The notes beneath the pieces are model-generated. The model was given only the letters and a program-made list of their open reading frames with translations, made no database searches and was not told the DNA's origin. From Buttiauxella gaviniae ATCC 51604 (GTDB lineage Bacteria > Pseudomonadota > Gammaproteobacteria > Enterobacterales > Enterobacteriaceae), in contig NZ_LXEP01000003.1 in the NCBI RefSeq assembly GCF_001654835.1, forward strand, positions 290,888 through 354,887: DNA of 64,000 bases, read 5' to 3'. This document shows, piece by piece, positions 50,574 through 60,620 of this stretch (within the stretch, counting starts at the first letter, position 1; every line of letters begins with the position of its first letter). The position numbers were made by a program, and so were the translations under genes.

Positions 50574-51455
50574 CTACTTCAGGTATTCGCCGTTACGCAG
50601 CGCTTCAATACGTTTATCCAACGGTGGGTGAGTCATGAACAATTCACTCATAGACTTCGCCTTACCATTGATACAAAACGCCATCATGCTGCTAGCTTCT
50701 TGCGGTTCATAGCTGGTTTTCAGGCGCTGCAGTGCGGCAATCATTTTTTCACGACCGACCAATTTTGCAGATCCGGCATCAGCATGGAATTCACGGTGAC
50801 GTGAGAACCACATTGTGATGATGCTCGCCAGAATACCAAATACCAGTTCCAGAACAGTCGCAATGGCAAAATAGACAAACGGGTTGCCGTTGTTGCTCTC
50901 ACCTTCATCCCGATTACCAGACAAGAAGCCAGAAGCGACTTGCGCGATGATACGAGAAATAAAGATTACGAAGGTGTTCACCACGCCCTGAATCAGCGTC
51001 ATGGTTACCATGTCGCCATTCGCGATATGGCTGATTTCGTGTGCGATAACCGCTTCTGCTTCATCACGGCTCATGTTCTGCAGAAGACCGGTGCTAACAG
51101 CAACAAGCGATGCATTACGACGAGCGCCAGTGGCAAACGCATTAATATCTGGCGCATGGTAAATAGCCACCTGCGGCATGGCGATACCTGCTTGCTGAGA
51201 CTGTTGGCGCACTGTTTCCATCAGCCAGCGCTCTGTTTCATTGCGCGGTTGCTCAATCACTTCCCCGCCCACTGAACGCAATGCCATCCATTTGGACATC
51301 AGTAATGAGATGATTGAACCACCAAAGCCAAACAACACCGCCATGATCATCAGACCCTGCACGCTGCTCGACTGGATCCCCGTCAGGCTTAGCACTAGCC
51401 CGAAAACGACCATGACTGCAAGGTTGGTCAACAGGAAAAGCCCGATACGCATCAT
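50574..51455 (-). CDS. htpX: Membrane zinc protease HtpX
   Basis: A 293-residue M48 metalloprotease, the same length as in E. coli. Two N-terminal helices (about 3-24, 33-53), the zinc motif HEISH (His139, Glu140, His143) and the third ligand in [12 protein letters not shown]. It degrades misfolded membrane proteins and is controlled by CpxR and heat. The frame extends 11 codons upstream, but [16 protein letters not shown] matches the family. Located upstream of prc-side genes, as in E. coli. Confidence 0.95.
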   Translation of the reverse strand: MMRIGLFLLTNLAVMVVFGLVLSLTGIQSSSVQGLMIMAVLFGFGGSIISLLMSKWMALRSVGGEVIEQPRNETERWLMETVRQQSQQAGIAMPQVAIYHAPDINAFATGARRNASLVAVSTGLLQNMSRDEAEAVIAHEISHIANGDMVTMTLIQGVVNTFVIFISRIIAQVASGFLSGNRDEGESNNGNPFVYFAIATVLELVFGILASIITMWFSRHREFHADAGSAKLVGREKMIAALQRLKTSYEPQEASSMMAFCINGKAKSMSELFMTHPPLDKRIEALRNGEYLK

Positions 51456-51610
51456 AATTTTCTTTTTACCTCGGTTAAAAATACGCATTCTGCGTTACCC
51501 CACATCGTAGGGGCAAGCTTGCTATTTTCAAGCATTCATCGTTGCCAAGTGGTTAATAATACATAACTTTACATTTAAGAAGAGGTTGATTTACGCGGCT
51601 TGATAGAGGT

Positions 51611-51643
51611 AAAAAAAACGGGCACAAAATTTTGTGCCCGTTG
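51611..51643 (-). terminator. Terminator of prc
   Basis: AACGGGCACAAAATTTTGTGCCCGTT is a long perfect palindrome; on the minus strand it is followed by eight T residues. It stands 8 bases after the prc stop. Confidence 0.92.
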
Positions 51644-51649
51644 GAGGAG

Positions 51650-53698
51650 TTACTTAGCAGGAGCGGGTTGCTCAGCTGGTTTATCTTGCTGCATTTTTGC
51701 AAAATCCAGCGCGATATGAACCGTTTCATCGAGATAAGGATCAGGTTCCTGATAATCCTTCGGCAGGTCGTCGAGTTTCTTCAACGGTGCTTTTCCTTCT
51801 CGTTTATAGCGGTCATTAATCCGCTCCAGACGCGTAGCATCATCTTCCTGGTTCTCTTTCTCGCGCTGAGCAAGATTCAGGGAGACAATATTGCGCTTAT
51901 CTTTCAGGGCATTGAAGCGAGCAATATCCTTCATGATGTACTGGAACTCAGGATCGGCTGCTATTCTATCCTGGTGCAGTTTAAGCAATTGCGGCTCAAA
52001 CTGAGTCAGATCGCCTGACTTAACGTAAGTAGCGGCGTTGATGCTATCCCAAGGGAGCGCATTATCTTCAAACTTCTCGCCAGTCTCAGTCTCTTCAGTA
52101 CCAGTAGGCATCATGATGTCTGGCGTTACACCTTTACGCTGAGTACTTCCGCCATTAATGCGGTAGAACTTCTGGATGGTGTATTGCACAGAACCAAGCG
52201 CAGGCCACTCCGGACGCAGCATCTGATCATAGATACGATTCAAAGAACGGTACTGTTGAACAGTGCCTTTACCGAAGGTAGGCTCACCCACAATCAGTGC
52301 ACGCCCATAATCTTGCATTGCTGCTGCAAAGATTTCAGAAGCCGAAGCACTAAAGCGGTCAACCATCACCACCAGCGGACCTTTGTAGTAGACAACGCCG
52401 TCAGTATCGCTATCTTCACGCACTTTACCGTTGTTATCACGTACCTGAACAACTGGGCCACTTGGGATAAACAGGCCAGAAAGTGAGACAGCCTCGGTCA
52501 ATGCACCGCCACCGTTCGAGCGTAAATCGATGATCACGCCTTTCACGTTCTGTTTTTCCATCTTCTGAAGCTGGACTTTGACATCATCTGTCAGACCAAC
52601 GTAGAAGCCTGGGATATCCAGCACACCCACTTTATCTTTACCGACCGTTTTAATCGTCAATTTGACGGCGCGATCTTCAAGACGAATGCGTTCACGGGTT
52701 AAGGTAACCACACGTGTTTTAGTACCCTTACCTGCCGGTAAGATTTCCAGACGAACCTTGCTACCTTTAGGCCCTTTGATCAGCGCAACGACATCGTCAA
52801 GACGCCAGCCAATCACATCAACCATAGGTTTCCCTGTTTGGCCGACACCAACAATACGGTCACCAACGGTAATCGTTTTGCTTTTCGCAGCAGGACCACC
52901 CGCTACCATCGAGTTGATAACCGTGTAGTCATCGTCCATTTGCAGCACAGCACCAATACCTTCCAGAGATAAACTCATTTCGGTATTGAATTGTTCTGTG
53001 TTGCGTGGCGATAAGTAATTGGTATGCGGGTCGATTTCGTGGGCAAAGGCTGTCATCGCAAGAGAGAAAACATCTTCGCTATTGGATTGAGCCAGACGGC
53101 GAATGGCGAACTGATAACGCTTGGTCAGCGTTTCACGAATTTCCTGATCGGTCTTACCGGTCAGCTTCAGGCTCAGTTCGTCAAATTTAACTTTACTGTC
53201 CCACAGGGAATTTAACTCTGTAACGTTTGCAGGCCACGGCGATTTGCTGCGGTCAACATTAAAGGTATCGTTACCCGTGAAATTCATAGGTTTTTCCAGC
53301 ACCTTCAACGCGTATTGATAACGTTCAAAACGACGTTGTTGGGCCAGATTGTAGAGATCGTAAAATACGTCCAGTTTACCGGTGCGCAATTCATCGCCAA
53401 TCTGTTTTTTCCGCGACACAAACTGCTCAACGTCACTGGCTAGCAGCACGTTGTGGCTATAGTCGAGGAGGTTTAGATAGCGATCGAAAATTTTTGCGGA
53501 AAAATTTTCATCCAGGTCAAACTGACGATAGTGCGAGCGAGTGAAGCGTGAAGTTACACGCTCACTCACCGTTGCATGCTGTGTCTCTTCCTTTAACTGC
53601 GGGATTTGAGAAGCTTGCGTGATATTTTCGACGGCCAGTGCGCTACCTGCAAGAAACAACAGACTAGCGACAGCCGTACGCTTAAAGAATTTGTTCAT
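51650..53698 (-). CDS. prc: Tail-specific periplasmic protease Prc
   Basis: A 682-residue S41 protease, the same length as in E. coli. A signal peptide (about 1-22) is followed by an N-terminal helical domain, a PDZ domain (about 230-330, VVGVGQTGKPMVDV) and the catalytic core with the Ser in DRFSASASEIFAAAM and the Lys in TFGKGTVQQ. It processes FtsI, degrades ssrA-tagged proteins and, with NlpI, the endopeptidase MepS. It lies 20 bases after proQ on the same strand. Confidence 0.96.
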   Translation of the reverse strand: MNKFFKRTAVASLLFLAGSALAVENITQASQIPQLKEETQHATVSERVTSRFTRSHYRQFDLDENFSAKIFDRYLNLLDYSHNVLLASDVEQFVSRKKQIGDELRTGKLDVFYDLYNLAQQRRFERYQYALKVLEKPMNFTGNDTFNVDRSKSPWPANVTELNSLWDSKVKFDELSLKLTGKTDQEIRETLTKRYQFAIRRLAQSNSEDVFSLAMTAFAHEIDPHTNYLSPRNTEQFNTEMSLSLEGIGAVLQMDDDYTVINSMVAGGPAAKSKTITVGDRIVGVGQTGKPMVDVIGWRLDDVVALIKGPKGSKVRLEILPAGKGTKTRVVTLTRERIRLEDRAVKLTIKTVGKDKVGVLDIPGFYVGLTDDVKVQLQKMEKQNVKGVIIDLRSNGGGALTEAVSLSGLFIPSGPVVQVRDNNGKVREDSDTDGVVYYKGPLVVMVDRFSASASEIFAAAMQDYGRALIVGEPTFGKGTVQQYRSLNRIYDQMLRPEWPALGSVQYTIQKFYRINGGSTQRKGVTPDIMMPTGTEETETGEKFEDNALPWDSINAATYVKSGDLTQFEPQLLKLHQDRIAADPEFQYIMKDIARFNALKDKRNIVSLNLAQREKENQEDDATRLERINDRYKREGKAPLKKLDDLPKDYQEPDPYLDETVHIALDFAKMQQDKPAEQPAPAK

Positions 53699-53718
53699 GC
53701 CCGGGTCTGGCCTCCGTT

Positions 53719-54399
53719 TCAGAACTGCAAGTGTTCTGCGCGTACGATCATTGCCATACCAGAAGTCAGCTGTACACGGACGCCATCTTTGGTAATTTCC
53801 AGTACTGTGGCATCCATCGCGTTATTACCCGCTTTGACTTTGATTGCCTGACCCACCTGCAAAGCAGAAATGTCTGTAACCGGAGTGCGTTTTTCTTCAC
53901 GCGGAGCTTGCGGCGCCGGTTTTTCTACACGAGGTTTACGTTCTGTAGCTTCTGGACGACGCGGAGCAGGACGAGGCTTGCGTTCGCGACGAGGTTTATC
54001 GGTAACGGTTTCGCCGTTAGCAATAGCCGCTTCACGTTTTTTCGCTTGCTGCTCTGCACGCTGTGCCTGAACACGAGCTTTTGCTTCTTCAAGCTGCTTG
54101 CGAGCATGCTCTACGTGCTGCTCATCGAGTTCACCACAAGGGTTACCGTCGAGATCAACACGGATTGCGCCGACTTTGATACCGTACAGGTAACGCCAGC
54201 TTGAAGTATAAAGACGTAACGCGGAGCGAAGTTGAGTTTTACTGAGACTCATCTCCCCTTCAACGCGCGCGACCAAATCCTGGAAGATACCAATCTTCAG
54301 GGGGCGGGCTTCACCTTCAGCGCTAAAGCACTGTGGGAAACGCTCTGCCAAAAAGGCGATGACTTCTTTGCTACTATTCAACTTAGGTTGATTTTCCAT
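53719..54399 (-). CDS. proQ: RNA chaperone ProQ
   Basis: A 226-residue RNA-binding protein (E. coli 232). The N-terminal FinO-like domain (about 1-120) has [31 protein letters not shown] and [14 protein letters not shown] basic Lys/Arg/Pro/Ala linker (about 120-175) leads to a C-terminal SH3-like domain with [16 protein letters not shown]. ProQ binds many sRNAs and 3' ends and affects ProP activity. Upstream of prc in one transcript. Confidence 0.96.
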   Translation of the reverse strand: MENQPKLNSSKEVIAFLAERFPQCFSAEGEARPLKIGIFQDLVARVEGEMSLSKTQLRSALRLYTSSWRYLYGIKVGAIRVDLDGNPCGELDEQHVEHARKQLEEAKARVQAQRAEQQAKKREAAIANGETVTDKPRRERKPRPAPRRPEATERKPRVEKPAPQAPREEKRTPVTDISALQVGQAIKVKAGNNAMDATVLEITKDGVRVQLTSGMAMIVRAEHLQF

Positions 54400-54503
54400 G
54401 AAATTTCCTGATTACAACGGAGTTGCCAACAATCCGCAGGCATGAACAGGCGACATTATAATGACGCTATCAGCAAATGCCACGTTATCCGTTGTTTATC
54501 ATG

Positions 54504-54992
54504 CTAACGAGTGAAGAATTTTTTAAAATCCGTGTCGGCAAGCGTCAGCGAAAGCTGCGTCACCAGTTGAGATAAGCCGAGTTGGTCTTCAGGTGTGAAG
54601 CGCCCAAACTCCGTGCTATCAATGTCCAGAACACCTATTAGCTCGCCATTTACCGTAAGTGGCAGGACAATTTCGGAGTTGCTGGCAGCGTCACAAGCGA
54701 TGTGACCATCAAAAGCATGCACATCTTCGACGCGCTGGATGCTTTTAGTGGAAGCCGCAGTACCGCAAACACCTTTTCCTACCGGGATACGAACGCAAGC
54801 AATCTTGCCCTGGAAAGGTCCCAGAACCAGAGTCTCGTCTTCTAATAGGTAAAAGCCTGCCCAGTTAACACCGTCGAGACGTTCGAACAGCAACGCGCTG
54901 GTATTTGCCAACGTCGCCAAAAAACTTGTTTCACCTGCCATTAACGCACTGAAATCGCGGTTCAAGTCCGCGTAAAATTGTTCTTTGTTCAT
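54504..54992 (-). CDS. msrC: Free methionine-(R)-sulfoxide reductase MsrC
   Basis: A 162-residue GAF-domain enzyme (E. coli MsrC/YebR 165) that reduces free Met-R-sulfoxide. The three redox cysteines are seen in GKIACVRIP, GKGVCGTAAST and HIACDAASNSEIVLP, with VLDIDSTEFGRF closing the fold. It lies upstream of proQ on the same strand, divergent from yebS. Confidence 0.93.
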   Translation of the reverse strand: MNKEQFYADLNRDFSALMAGETSFLATLANTSALLFERLDGVNWAGFYLLEDETLVLGPFQGKIACVRIPVGKGVCGTAASTKSIQRVEDVHAFDGHIACDAASNSEIVLPLTVNGELIGVLDIDSTEFGRFTPEDQLGLSQLVTQLSLTLADTDFKKFFTR

Positions 54993-55163
54993 TGATTAAC
55001 CATAGTATGTTGTCTTACTCAACTGCATAGCATAGTAAAATAAGCATTAAATGCCTTATGCCACAAGGTGTATCATTCAATGAATTACTATACGCTTAAC
55101 GAATATTTCATAACCCATTGAGATACCCCATGCGCCAGCGGTATTCCCAGTTTACGATGACAC

Positions 55164-56408
55164 ATGAAAATACACGCCATTAGCCATGCTGTACCGCAGG
55201 CACGTTATCAGCGTTGCCCCCAATGCGATACACTTTTCTCGTTACCGTCGGTTAAATCCTCGCAGAGCGCGTATTGCCCACGCTGCGATGCCAAAGTTTA
55301 CCATGGACGCGACTGGTCACTTACTCGTCTGGCGGCAATGGCAATTGCCATGCTACTGCTTATGCCTGTCGCTTTTTCCGAGCCTCTGGTACGCATCTAT
55401 TTACTGGGTACACGAATAGATGCCAACTTGTTCCAGGGCATATGGCAGATGACTAGCCAGGGGGATCCCCTGACAGCCGCAATGGTGTTGTTCTGTGCTG
55501 TGGGTGCGCCAGCAACATTAGTTGCCGCAATTGCTTACCTCTACTTTGGTAATATTCTTGGGATGAATTTACGCCCGGTCTTACTCATGCTTGATAAACT
55601 CAAAGAATGGGTAATGTTAGATATTTACCTAGTCGCTATCGGTGTGGCCTGCATCAAAGTCAGAGAGTTTGCATTTATCCAACCGGGCGTAGGTCTCGTG
55701 GCGTTTATTGCATTAGTGGTGCTGAGCCTGTTGACGCTAATTCACCTAAATGTAGAACAGCTATGGGCTCGCTTTTATCCACAGCGACCTCCTCGAGCGT
55801 GGGGTCCCCAGTTACGAGTTTGCCTGGGCTGCCATTTCACAGGAGTGCCTGACAGCCGTGGGCGTTGCCCTCGTTGCCATGTGCCATTAAGAGCACGTCG
55901 TCGCCACAGCTTACAAAAATCATGGGCAGCATTAATCGGTTCGTTAATTTTCCTACTGCCGGCCAACCTACTGCCAATTTCGATTCTTTACGTCAATGGT
56001 TCGCGTCAGGAAGATACTATTCTTTCCGGCATTATCTCTCTAGCTAGCAGTAATGTTGCCGTCGCCGCAGTGGTTTTCATTGCCAGTATCCTGGTGCCAT
56101 TTACCAAGGTTATCGTGCTGATTTCACTGCTGGTAAGCATTCATTTCAAATGCGAGCGAGGACTTAGAACGCGAATTTTGCTGCTACGCTTTATTACCTG
56201 GATTGGCCGCTGGTCAATTTTAGATCTCTTTGTTATTTCGCTAACGATGTCGCTAGTTAACCGCGATCAATTACTGGCATTTACTATGGGACCGGCTGCG
56301 TTTTATTTTGGCGCAGCGGTTATTTTAACTATTCTTGCAGTCGAATGGCTGGATAGCCGACTACTTTGGGACGCACATGAGTCAGGAAATGCCCGCTTCA
56401 CCGACTGA
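55164..56408 (+). CDS. letA: LetA (YebS), inner-membrane partner of LetB
   Basis: A 414-residue PqiA-family protein (E. coli YebS 427). It holds two repeats, each a zinc ribbon followed by about four membrane helices: CPQCDTLF...[14 protein letters not shown] at the N-terminus and CLGCHFTG...[20 protein letters not shown] near 220-255. [20 protein letters not shown] and the C-terminal [18 protein letters not shown] are conserved. It is thought to load lipids into the LetB tunnel between the two membranes. The N-terminus is about 13 residues shorter than in E. coli. Confidence 0.93.
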   Translation: MKIHAISHAVPQARYQRCPQCDTLFSLPSVKSSQSAYCPRCDAKVYHGRDWSLTRLAAMAIAMLLLMPVAFSEPLVRIYLLGTRIDANLFQGIWQMTSQGDPLTAAMVLFCAVGAPATLVAAIAYLYFGNILGMNLRPVLLMLDKLKEWVMLDIYLVAIGVACIKVREFAFIQPGVGLVAFIALVVLSLLTLIHLNVEQLWARFYPQRPPRAWGPQLRVCLGCHFTGVPDSRGRCPRCHVPLRARRRHSLQKSWAALIGSLIFLLPANLLPISILYVNGSRQEDTILSGIISLASSNVAVAAVVFIASILVPFTKVIVLISLLVSIHFKCERGLRTRILLLRFITWIGRWSILDLFVISLTMSLVNRDQLLAFTMGPAAFYFGAAVILTILAVEWLDSRLLWDAHESGNARFTD

Positions 56409-59010
56409 AGCGCGAATTAAAACAAAACGCCGAATTTCGCCCTTCTGGTTACTGCCAATTATCGCCTTGATGATTGCCAGTTGGCTCATCTGGACAACCT
56501 GGGAAGAGCGCGGCACCACGGCGACTATTGATTTTATTTCAGCCGACGGCATTGTTGCCGGGCGCACACCTGTACGCTATCAGGGTGTTGAAGTAGGCAC
56601 GGTGCAAAGCATCAGCCTAAGTAAAGACCTGCGCAAAATTGAAGTTAAAGTCAGCGTCAAAAGCGATATGAAAGACGCACTGCGTGAAGATACTCAGTTC
56701 TGGCTGGTGACACCGAAAGCTTCGCTGGCTGGGGTTTCTGGGCTAGATGCGTTGGTAGGCGGTAACTATATCGGCATGATGCCAGGTAAAGGCAAGCCGC
56801 AGGAGCATTTTACCGCGCTGGATACCCAACCGAAATATCGCCTAAATAACGGCGAGTTGATGATTCATCTTCATGCTCCTGACTTAGGTTCGCTTAACAG
56901 TGGATCGCTCGTTTATTACCGCAAAATTCCGGTAGGCCGAGTGTATGACTACACCATCAACAACAATAAGCAGGGCGTCACTATTGACGTGCTTATTGAT
57001 CGCCGCTTCACCCAACTGGTGAAGAAAGGCAGCCGTTTCTGGAACGTATCCGGCGTAAAAGCCAACGTAAGTCTTTCCGGCGCACAAGTTCAGCTAGAAA
57101 GCCTGGCGGCGTTGGTCAACGGCGCTATCGCCTTTGACTCACCTGAAAACTCAGCCGAAGCCAAAGCTGATGATGAATTTGGCCTGTATGAAGATCTGGC
57201 GCATAGCCAGCGTGGCGTAATCATCGATCTTGATTTGCCGAGCGGACAAGGTTTAAACGCCGGTTCAACCGCGCTGATGTATCAAGGGCTTGAAGTCGGA
57301 ACGCTGACAAAACTAAACCTCAATCCAGGCAGCACGGTAACCGGTCAAATGACGGTGGACCCAAGCGTTGTCAATCTGATGCGGAGCGGGACACGCATTG
57401 AATTGCGCAGCCCAAAGATTTCCCTCAGCAACCCGAATATCAGCAGTCTGTTAACGGGAAGTACTTTTGAATTGGTGCCCGGTGAAGGTGAACCGCAAAA
57501 TCATTTTGTGGTTTTCCCAAGCGATAAAACTCTCTTGCAGCAACCTGATGTTCTGACCCTGAACCTCACGGCACCGGAAAGTTATGGCATTGATGCAGGC
57601 CAGCCGATTATTTTGCATGGCGTGCAGGTAGGGCAGATTCTTGAGCGCAAATTGTCGGCAAAAGGCGTCACCTTCTCCGCAGCTATTGATCCTGAATATC
57701 GCCATTTGATTCAGGGCGACAGCAAATTCGTCGTCAACAGCCGTATTGATGTAAAGCTGGGTATCGATGGCGTTGAATTCCTGGGCGCCAGCGCCAGCGA
57801 ATGGGTCAACGGCGGTGTCAGAGTCATTCCAGGTAACAAAGGCGCTATGAAAGATAGCTATCCACTCTACGCCAACCTTGAAAAGGCAGTGGAAAACAGC
57901 CTGAGCGACCTACCAACGACCACATTAACGTTAACCGCGGCCAGCCTGCCAGATATTCAGACCGGCTCAGTGGTGCTTTATCGTAAATTCCAGGTCGGTG
58001 AAATTATCAGCGTGCGTCCACGAGCGAATAGTTTTGATATCGACGTCAACGTTAAACCGGAATATCGCAGTCTGCTTACCGCCAACAGCGTCTTCTGGGC
58101 TGAAGGTGGCGCACGCGTGCAACTTAACGGTAGCGGCCTGACGGTTCAGGCTTCACCGCTTTCACGCGCCTTAAAAGGGGCAATCAGTTTTGACAACTTA
58201 AGTGGCGCAAGCGTCGGCCTGAAAAAAGGTGATAAGCGGATACTTTACGCCTCTGAAACCGCCGCCCGTGCCGTTGGCAGCCAGATTACCTTGCACACCT
58301 TTGATGCAGGTAAGCTTTCCGCAGGTATGCCAATCCGTTATCTGGGTATTAACATCGGCCAGCTTGAGTCGCTGAATCTGACAGCTTCACGCAGTGAAGT
58401 AGAAGCCAAAGCGGTACTCTACCCTGAGTTTGTAGAGACATTTGCTCGCAGCGGCACACGCTTCTCTGTTGTCACCCCGAAAATTTCGGCCTCTGGCGTG
58501 GATAATCTCGATACTATCCTCCAGCCTTATATCAACGTTGAACCCGGCCGCGGCGCAGCACGTCGTGACTTTGAATTGCAGGAAGCCTCTATTACCGACT
58601 CTCGCTATTCAGACGGTCTGAACATCGTTGTAGAAGTGACTGAAGCGGGCGCACTAAACATCGGTACGCCAGTACTATTCCGCGGCATCGAAGTGGGTAC
58701 GGTGACCGGGTTAACCCTCGGCAACCTCTCTGACCGCGTGATGGTCGGCCTGCGTATCAGCAAGCGCTTCCAGCATCTGGTGCGTGATAGCTCAGTATTC
58801 TGGCTGGCCTCTGGTTATAGTCTCGATTTCGGTCTGACGGGTGGTGTAGTGAAAACCGGCACCTTCAACCAGTTCATCCGCGGTGGTATCGCCTTCGCCA
58901 CGCCGCCTGGTACACCACTGGCACCGAAAGCAGAAACGGGTAAACACTTCCTGTTAGAGCAAAGTGAGCCTAAAGAGTGGCGTCAATGGGGCACCGCACT
59001 GCCTCGCTAA
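56377..59010 (+). CDS. letB: LetB (YebT), MCE-domain lipid transport tunnel
   Basis: An 877-residue protein, the same length as E. coli YebT. A short cytoplasmic stretch and one membrane helix (about 22-40) precede seven tandem MCE domains, visible as repeats of the [12 protein letters not shown] type: [61 protein letters not shown] and [10 protein letters not shown]. The hexameric stack spans the periplasm and carries phospholipids. ATG at 56377 (MSQEMPAS) fits the family; it overlaps letA by 32 bases, indicating translational coupling. Confidence 0.95.
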   Translation: MSQEMPASPTEARIKTKRRISPFWLLPIIALMIASWLIWTTWEERGTTATIDFISADGIVAGRTPVRYQGVEVGTVQSISLSKDLRKIEVKVSVKSDMKDALREDTQFWLVTPKASLAGVSGLDALVGGNYIGMMPGKGKPQEHFTALDTQPKYRLNNGELMIHLHAPDLGSLNSGSLVYYRKIPVGRVYDYTINNNKQGVTIDVLIDRRFTQLVKKGSRFWNVSGVKANVSLSGAQVQLESLAALVNGAIAFDSPENSAEAKADDEFGLYEDLAHSQRGVIIDLDLPSGQGLNAGSTALMYQGLEVGTLTKLNLNPGSTVTGQMTVDPSVVNLMRSGTRIELRSPKISLSNPNISSLLTGSTFELVPGEGEPQNHFVVFPSDKTLLQQPDVLTLNLTAPESYGIDAGQPIILHGVQVGQILERKLSAKGVTFSAAIDPEYRHLIQGDSKFVVNSRIDVKLGIDGVEFLGASASEWVNGGVRVIPGNKGAMKDSYPLYANLEKAVENSLSDLPTTTLTLTAASLPDIQTGSVVLYRKFQVGEIISVRPRANSFDIDVNVKPEYRSLLTANSVFWAEGGARVQLNGSGLTVQASPLSRALKGAISFDNLSGASVGLKKGDKRILYASETAARAVGSQITLHTFDAGKLSAGMPIRYLGINIGQLESLNLTASRSEVEAKAVLYPEFVETFARSGTRFSVVTPKISASGVDNLDTILQPYINVEPGRGAARRDFELQEASITDSRYSDGLNIVVEVTEAGALNIGTPVLFRGIEVGTVTGLTLGNLSDRVMVGLRISKRFQHLVRDSSVFWLASGYSLDFGLTGGVVKTGTFNQFIRGGIAFATPPGTPLAPKAETGKHFLLEQSEPKEWRQWGTALPR

Positions 59011-59013
59011 TAC

Positions 59014-59045
59014 TTTCGCCCCGGTGTCTCACCGGGGCGAATTTT
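59014..59045 (+). terminator. Terminator of letAB
   Basis: TTCGCCCCGGTG-tct-CACCGGGGCGAA then TTTTATA: a 12-bp stem and T run 4 bases after the letB stop. This is the last element that fits the E. coli-like backbone. Confidence 0.93.
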
Positions 59046-59070
59046 ATATATATCAATAACATAATAGTAA

Positions 59071-59092
59071 AGGGGGTGCTATTGGGGTGCTG
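59071..59092. repeat. Short direct repeat at the island edge
   Basis: GGGGTGCT occurs twice with an 11-base period (59073-59080 and 59084-59091). It lies in the gene-free stretch between the letB terminator and the LexA-controlled genes, where colinearity with E. coli ends (rsmF would be expected). It may belong to an attachment or integrase-binding site; this is inference. Confidence 0.35.
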
Positions 59093-59225
59093 ATATTTGC
59101 AATAAAATAACCCAAAAAGTCGTAATATTCCTGTCTGGTCAAAGTCACACCTCACCTTTCTCCATGAAAAACTCGCCCATAAAAAATTTTCACTCCTGCT
59201 ACTTGCCCAATATCAAAAGAATCAT

Positions 59226-59245
59226 TACTGTATATTTATACAGTT
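59226..59245 (+). promoter_or_regulatory. LexA (SOS) box
   Basis: TACTGTATATTTATACAGTT matches the consensus TACTGTATATATATACAGTA at 18 of 20 positions and contains the full CTG-N10-CAG core. It lies 23 bases before the start of the DinI-like gene, so that gene and probably the next are SOS-induced. Confidence 0.95.
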
Positions 59246-59267
59246 AAACAATGAAAGGGTATAAGCA

Positions 59268-59507
59268 ATGTATGTTGAACTCGTTTATGACAAACGTAAT
59301 GTGGAAGGTTTACCGGGTGCCAAAGACCTCATTCTGGCCGAACTGACAAAGCGTGTGCATGGGATATTCCCTGCTGCTGATGTTCGCGTTAAGCCGATGC
59401 AGGCCAACGCTGTTAACAGCGACTGTACGAAGACAGAGAAAGAAAAGATAAATCGTTTGGTGGAGGAAATGTTTGAAGAAGCCGAGTTCTGGCTTGTTAG
59501 CGAGTAA
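59268..59507 (+). CDS. DinI-like SOS protein
   Basis: A 79-residue DinI-family protein. The DinI fold is seen as MYVELVYDKRN, AKDLILAELTKRVHGIFP, and the acidic C-terminal helix NRLVEEMFEEAEFWLVSE ending like E. coli DinI (DDWFVSE). The family modulates RecA filaments; phage versions (Tum-like) can also act as antirepressors for prophage induction. AAAGGG is 8 bases before the ATG and a LexA box just upstream. It is a phage-type copy, not the chromosomal dinI locus, which lies near pyrC in E. coli. Confidence 0.9.
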   Translation: MYVELVYDKRNVEGLPGAKDLILAELTKRVHGIFPAADVRVKPMQANAVNSDCTKTEKEKINRLVEEMFEEAEFWLVSE

Positions 59508-59512
59508 CTCTG

Positions 59513-59746
59513 ATGGACAACATGATCATCGGCGGGGTAAGGATTTACTTTCCTCGCCCAGGAGAGAAGCTCCCTTTTCCTTCAGGTGATATGCGAACCT
59601 TTGCCATTAAGAGTACTACGAGCGATCGTTGCTGCTTACTTGGATACTGGGACGGGAAATGGGTTGTTCTTTCGCTACCTGAATACGAAAGCTCGGGTAA
59701 AGCCATCATGGCAGCAGTGAGACAAGGAAAGAGAAGCTGGCAATAA
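59513..59746 (+). CDS. 77-aa protein of unknown function, SOS operon
   Basis: A 77-residue protein I do not recognise. It begins MDNMIIGGVRIYFPRPGEKLP and ends AVRQGKRSWQ; there is no membrane segment, and two adjacent cysteines (RCCLLGYW) stand in the middle. It begins 5 bases after the dinI-like stop, so it is probably cotranscribed from the LexA-controlled promoter. Size and position fit a small phage accessory protein. The next 157 bases (59747-59903) contain no gene. Confidence 0.7.
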   Translation: MDNMIIGGVRIYFPRPGEKLPFPSGDMRTFAIKSTTSDRCCLLGYWDGKWVVLSLPEYESSGKAIMAAVRQGKRSWQ

Positions 59747-59776
59747 CGCTTAGGATTAACACTGACTATAATTCCA

Positions 59777-59805
59777 GGTTAACTACATAATTTTTATGGG
59801 TTAAC
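59777..59805. repeat. Paired GGTTAAC motifs before the PIN operon
   Basis: GGTTAAC occurs at 59777-59783 and 59799-59805, 22 bases apart (about two helical turns); each contains the palindrome GTTAAC. A TATACT -10-like hexamer follows at 59863-59868. The pair may be an operator of the PIN operon. Confidence 0.4.
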
Positions 59806-59903
59806 ATCTGTCAAGTTTTTGCTAGCCATTCTGCAATCAGCTATTTGTTAAGTGATTGAAGCTATACTTAGGTCAGCAACCCCGAATAGTGGATTTTATT
59901 AAA

Positions 59904-60620
59904 ATGCGCAAGCCAAATAGCCTCATTCTAAAATTAGATGGGACAAGCCCTGACAAGCTGCCAATGGCTCGGTTGGTGAAGTATTTGTCTGCTCTGTCAG
60001 ATTTGTACGGATCGGCTGATGCTGTGCATTTTGATAAAGTTAGCGAAGGATCTGCATGCCTGAATACATGGGTTGATAACGAAGCTACCTATAAAGACGT
60101 GATTTCCCGCTCTCTGGCTACAGCTCAGAGTAATGGCAGACCATATCTTAAGCTTGTAGATCTGCTTTATGAAGACGGCTTCAACGGAAAAATCCTTAAC
60201 GCAAATAATGATGTCGTCGTCCTCTTTCCTACAGTTAGCAAAGAAATCCCTTTATATATCCGTAAGAAAACGACCTTGCAAGGTCGCCTCTACAGCGTTG
60301 GAGGGAAGGACGATTCAATACCTGTAAAGATTGAAGGCGCTAATGGAGAAACCTACCCTTGTGAAGCAACACCAGCTTTGGCATCAGAGCTCGGTGCAAT
60401 TCTATTCCAGAATATAAGGGTACACGGGGAAGGCGATTGGGAACGTAAGGATGACATCTGGAAGCTGAAAAAATTGAAAATCTCTTCATATGAAAAGATT
60501 AAGAAAGTCAGCTTAAAAGAAGCGGTTAAAACTATCCGTTCCGCTTCAGGAAACCAATGGGCTGAAGAGGAAGATCCTCACTCCATCCTGAAGGCATTGA
60601 GGAAACTAAATTGCGAGTAA
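59904..60620 (+). CDS. Unknown protein coupled to a PIN nuclease, candidate antitoxin or sensor
   Basis: A 238-residue soluble protein with no domain I can name. The N-terminal part (LPMARLVKYLSALSDLYGS, VHFDKVSEGSACLNTWVD) looks alpha/beta; the middle (LQGRLYSVGGKDDSIPVKI) is beta-rich; the C-terminus is Lys-rich (WKLKKLKISSYEKIKKVSLK) and ends in a short helix LKALRKLNCE. There is no helix-turn-helix of the usual antitoxin type. The frame is open to a TTG at 59856, but that codon lies before a TATACT -10-like box, so ATG at 59904 is preferred (GTG at 59889 possible). Its last 10 bases overlap the PIN gene, which implies coupled translation and a joint function. If this is a toxin-antitoxin pair, it would be the antitoxin; it could also be a target-recognition partner. 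Confidence 0.75.
   Translation: MRKPNSLILKLDGTSPDKLPMARLVKYLSALSDLYGSADAVHFDKVSEGSACLNTWVDNEATYKDVISRSLATAQSNGRPYLKLVDLLYEDGFNGKILNANNDVVVLFPTVSKEIPLYIRKKTTLQGRLYSVGGKDDSIPVKIEGANGETYPCEATPALASELGAILFQNIRVHGEGDWERKDDIWKLKKLKISSYEKIKKVSLKEAVKTIRSASGNQWAEEEDPHSILKALRKLNCE

Noticed and set aside
59856..59903. TTG start at 59856 for the PIN partner
   Set aside because: The codon lies upstream of the only -10-like box (59863-59868) and has no ribosome site.
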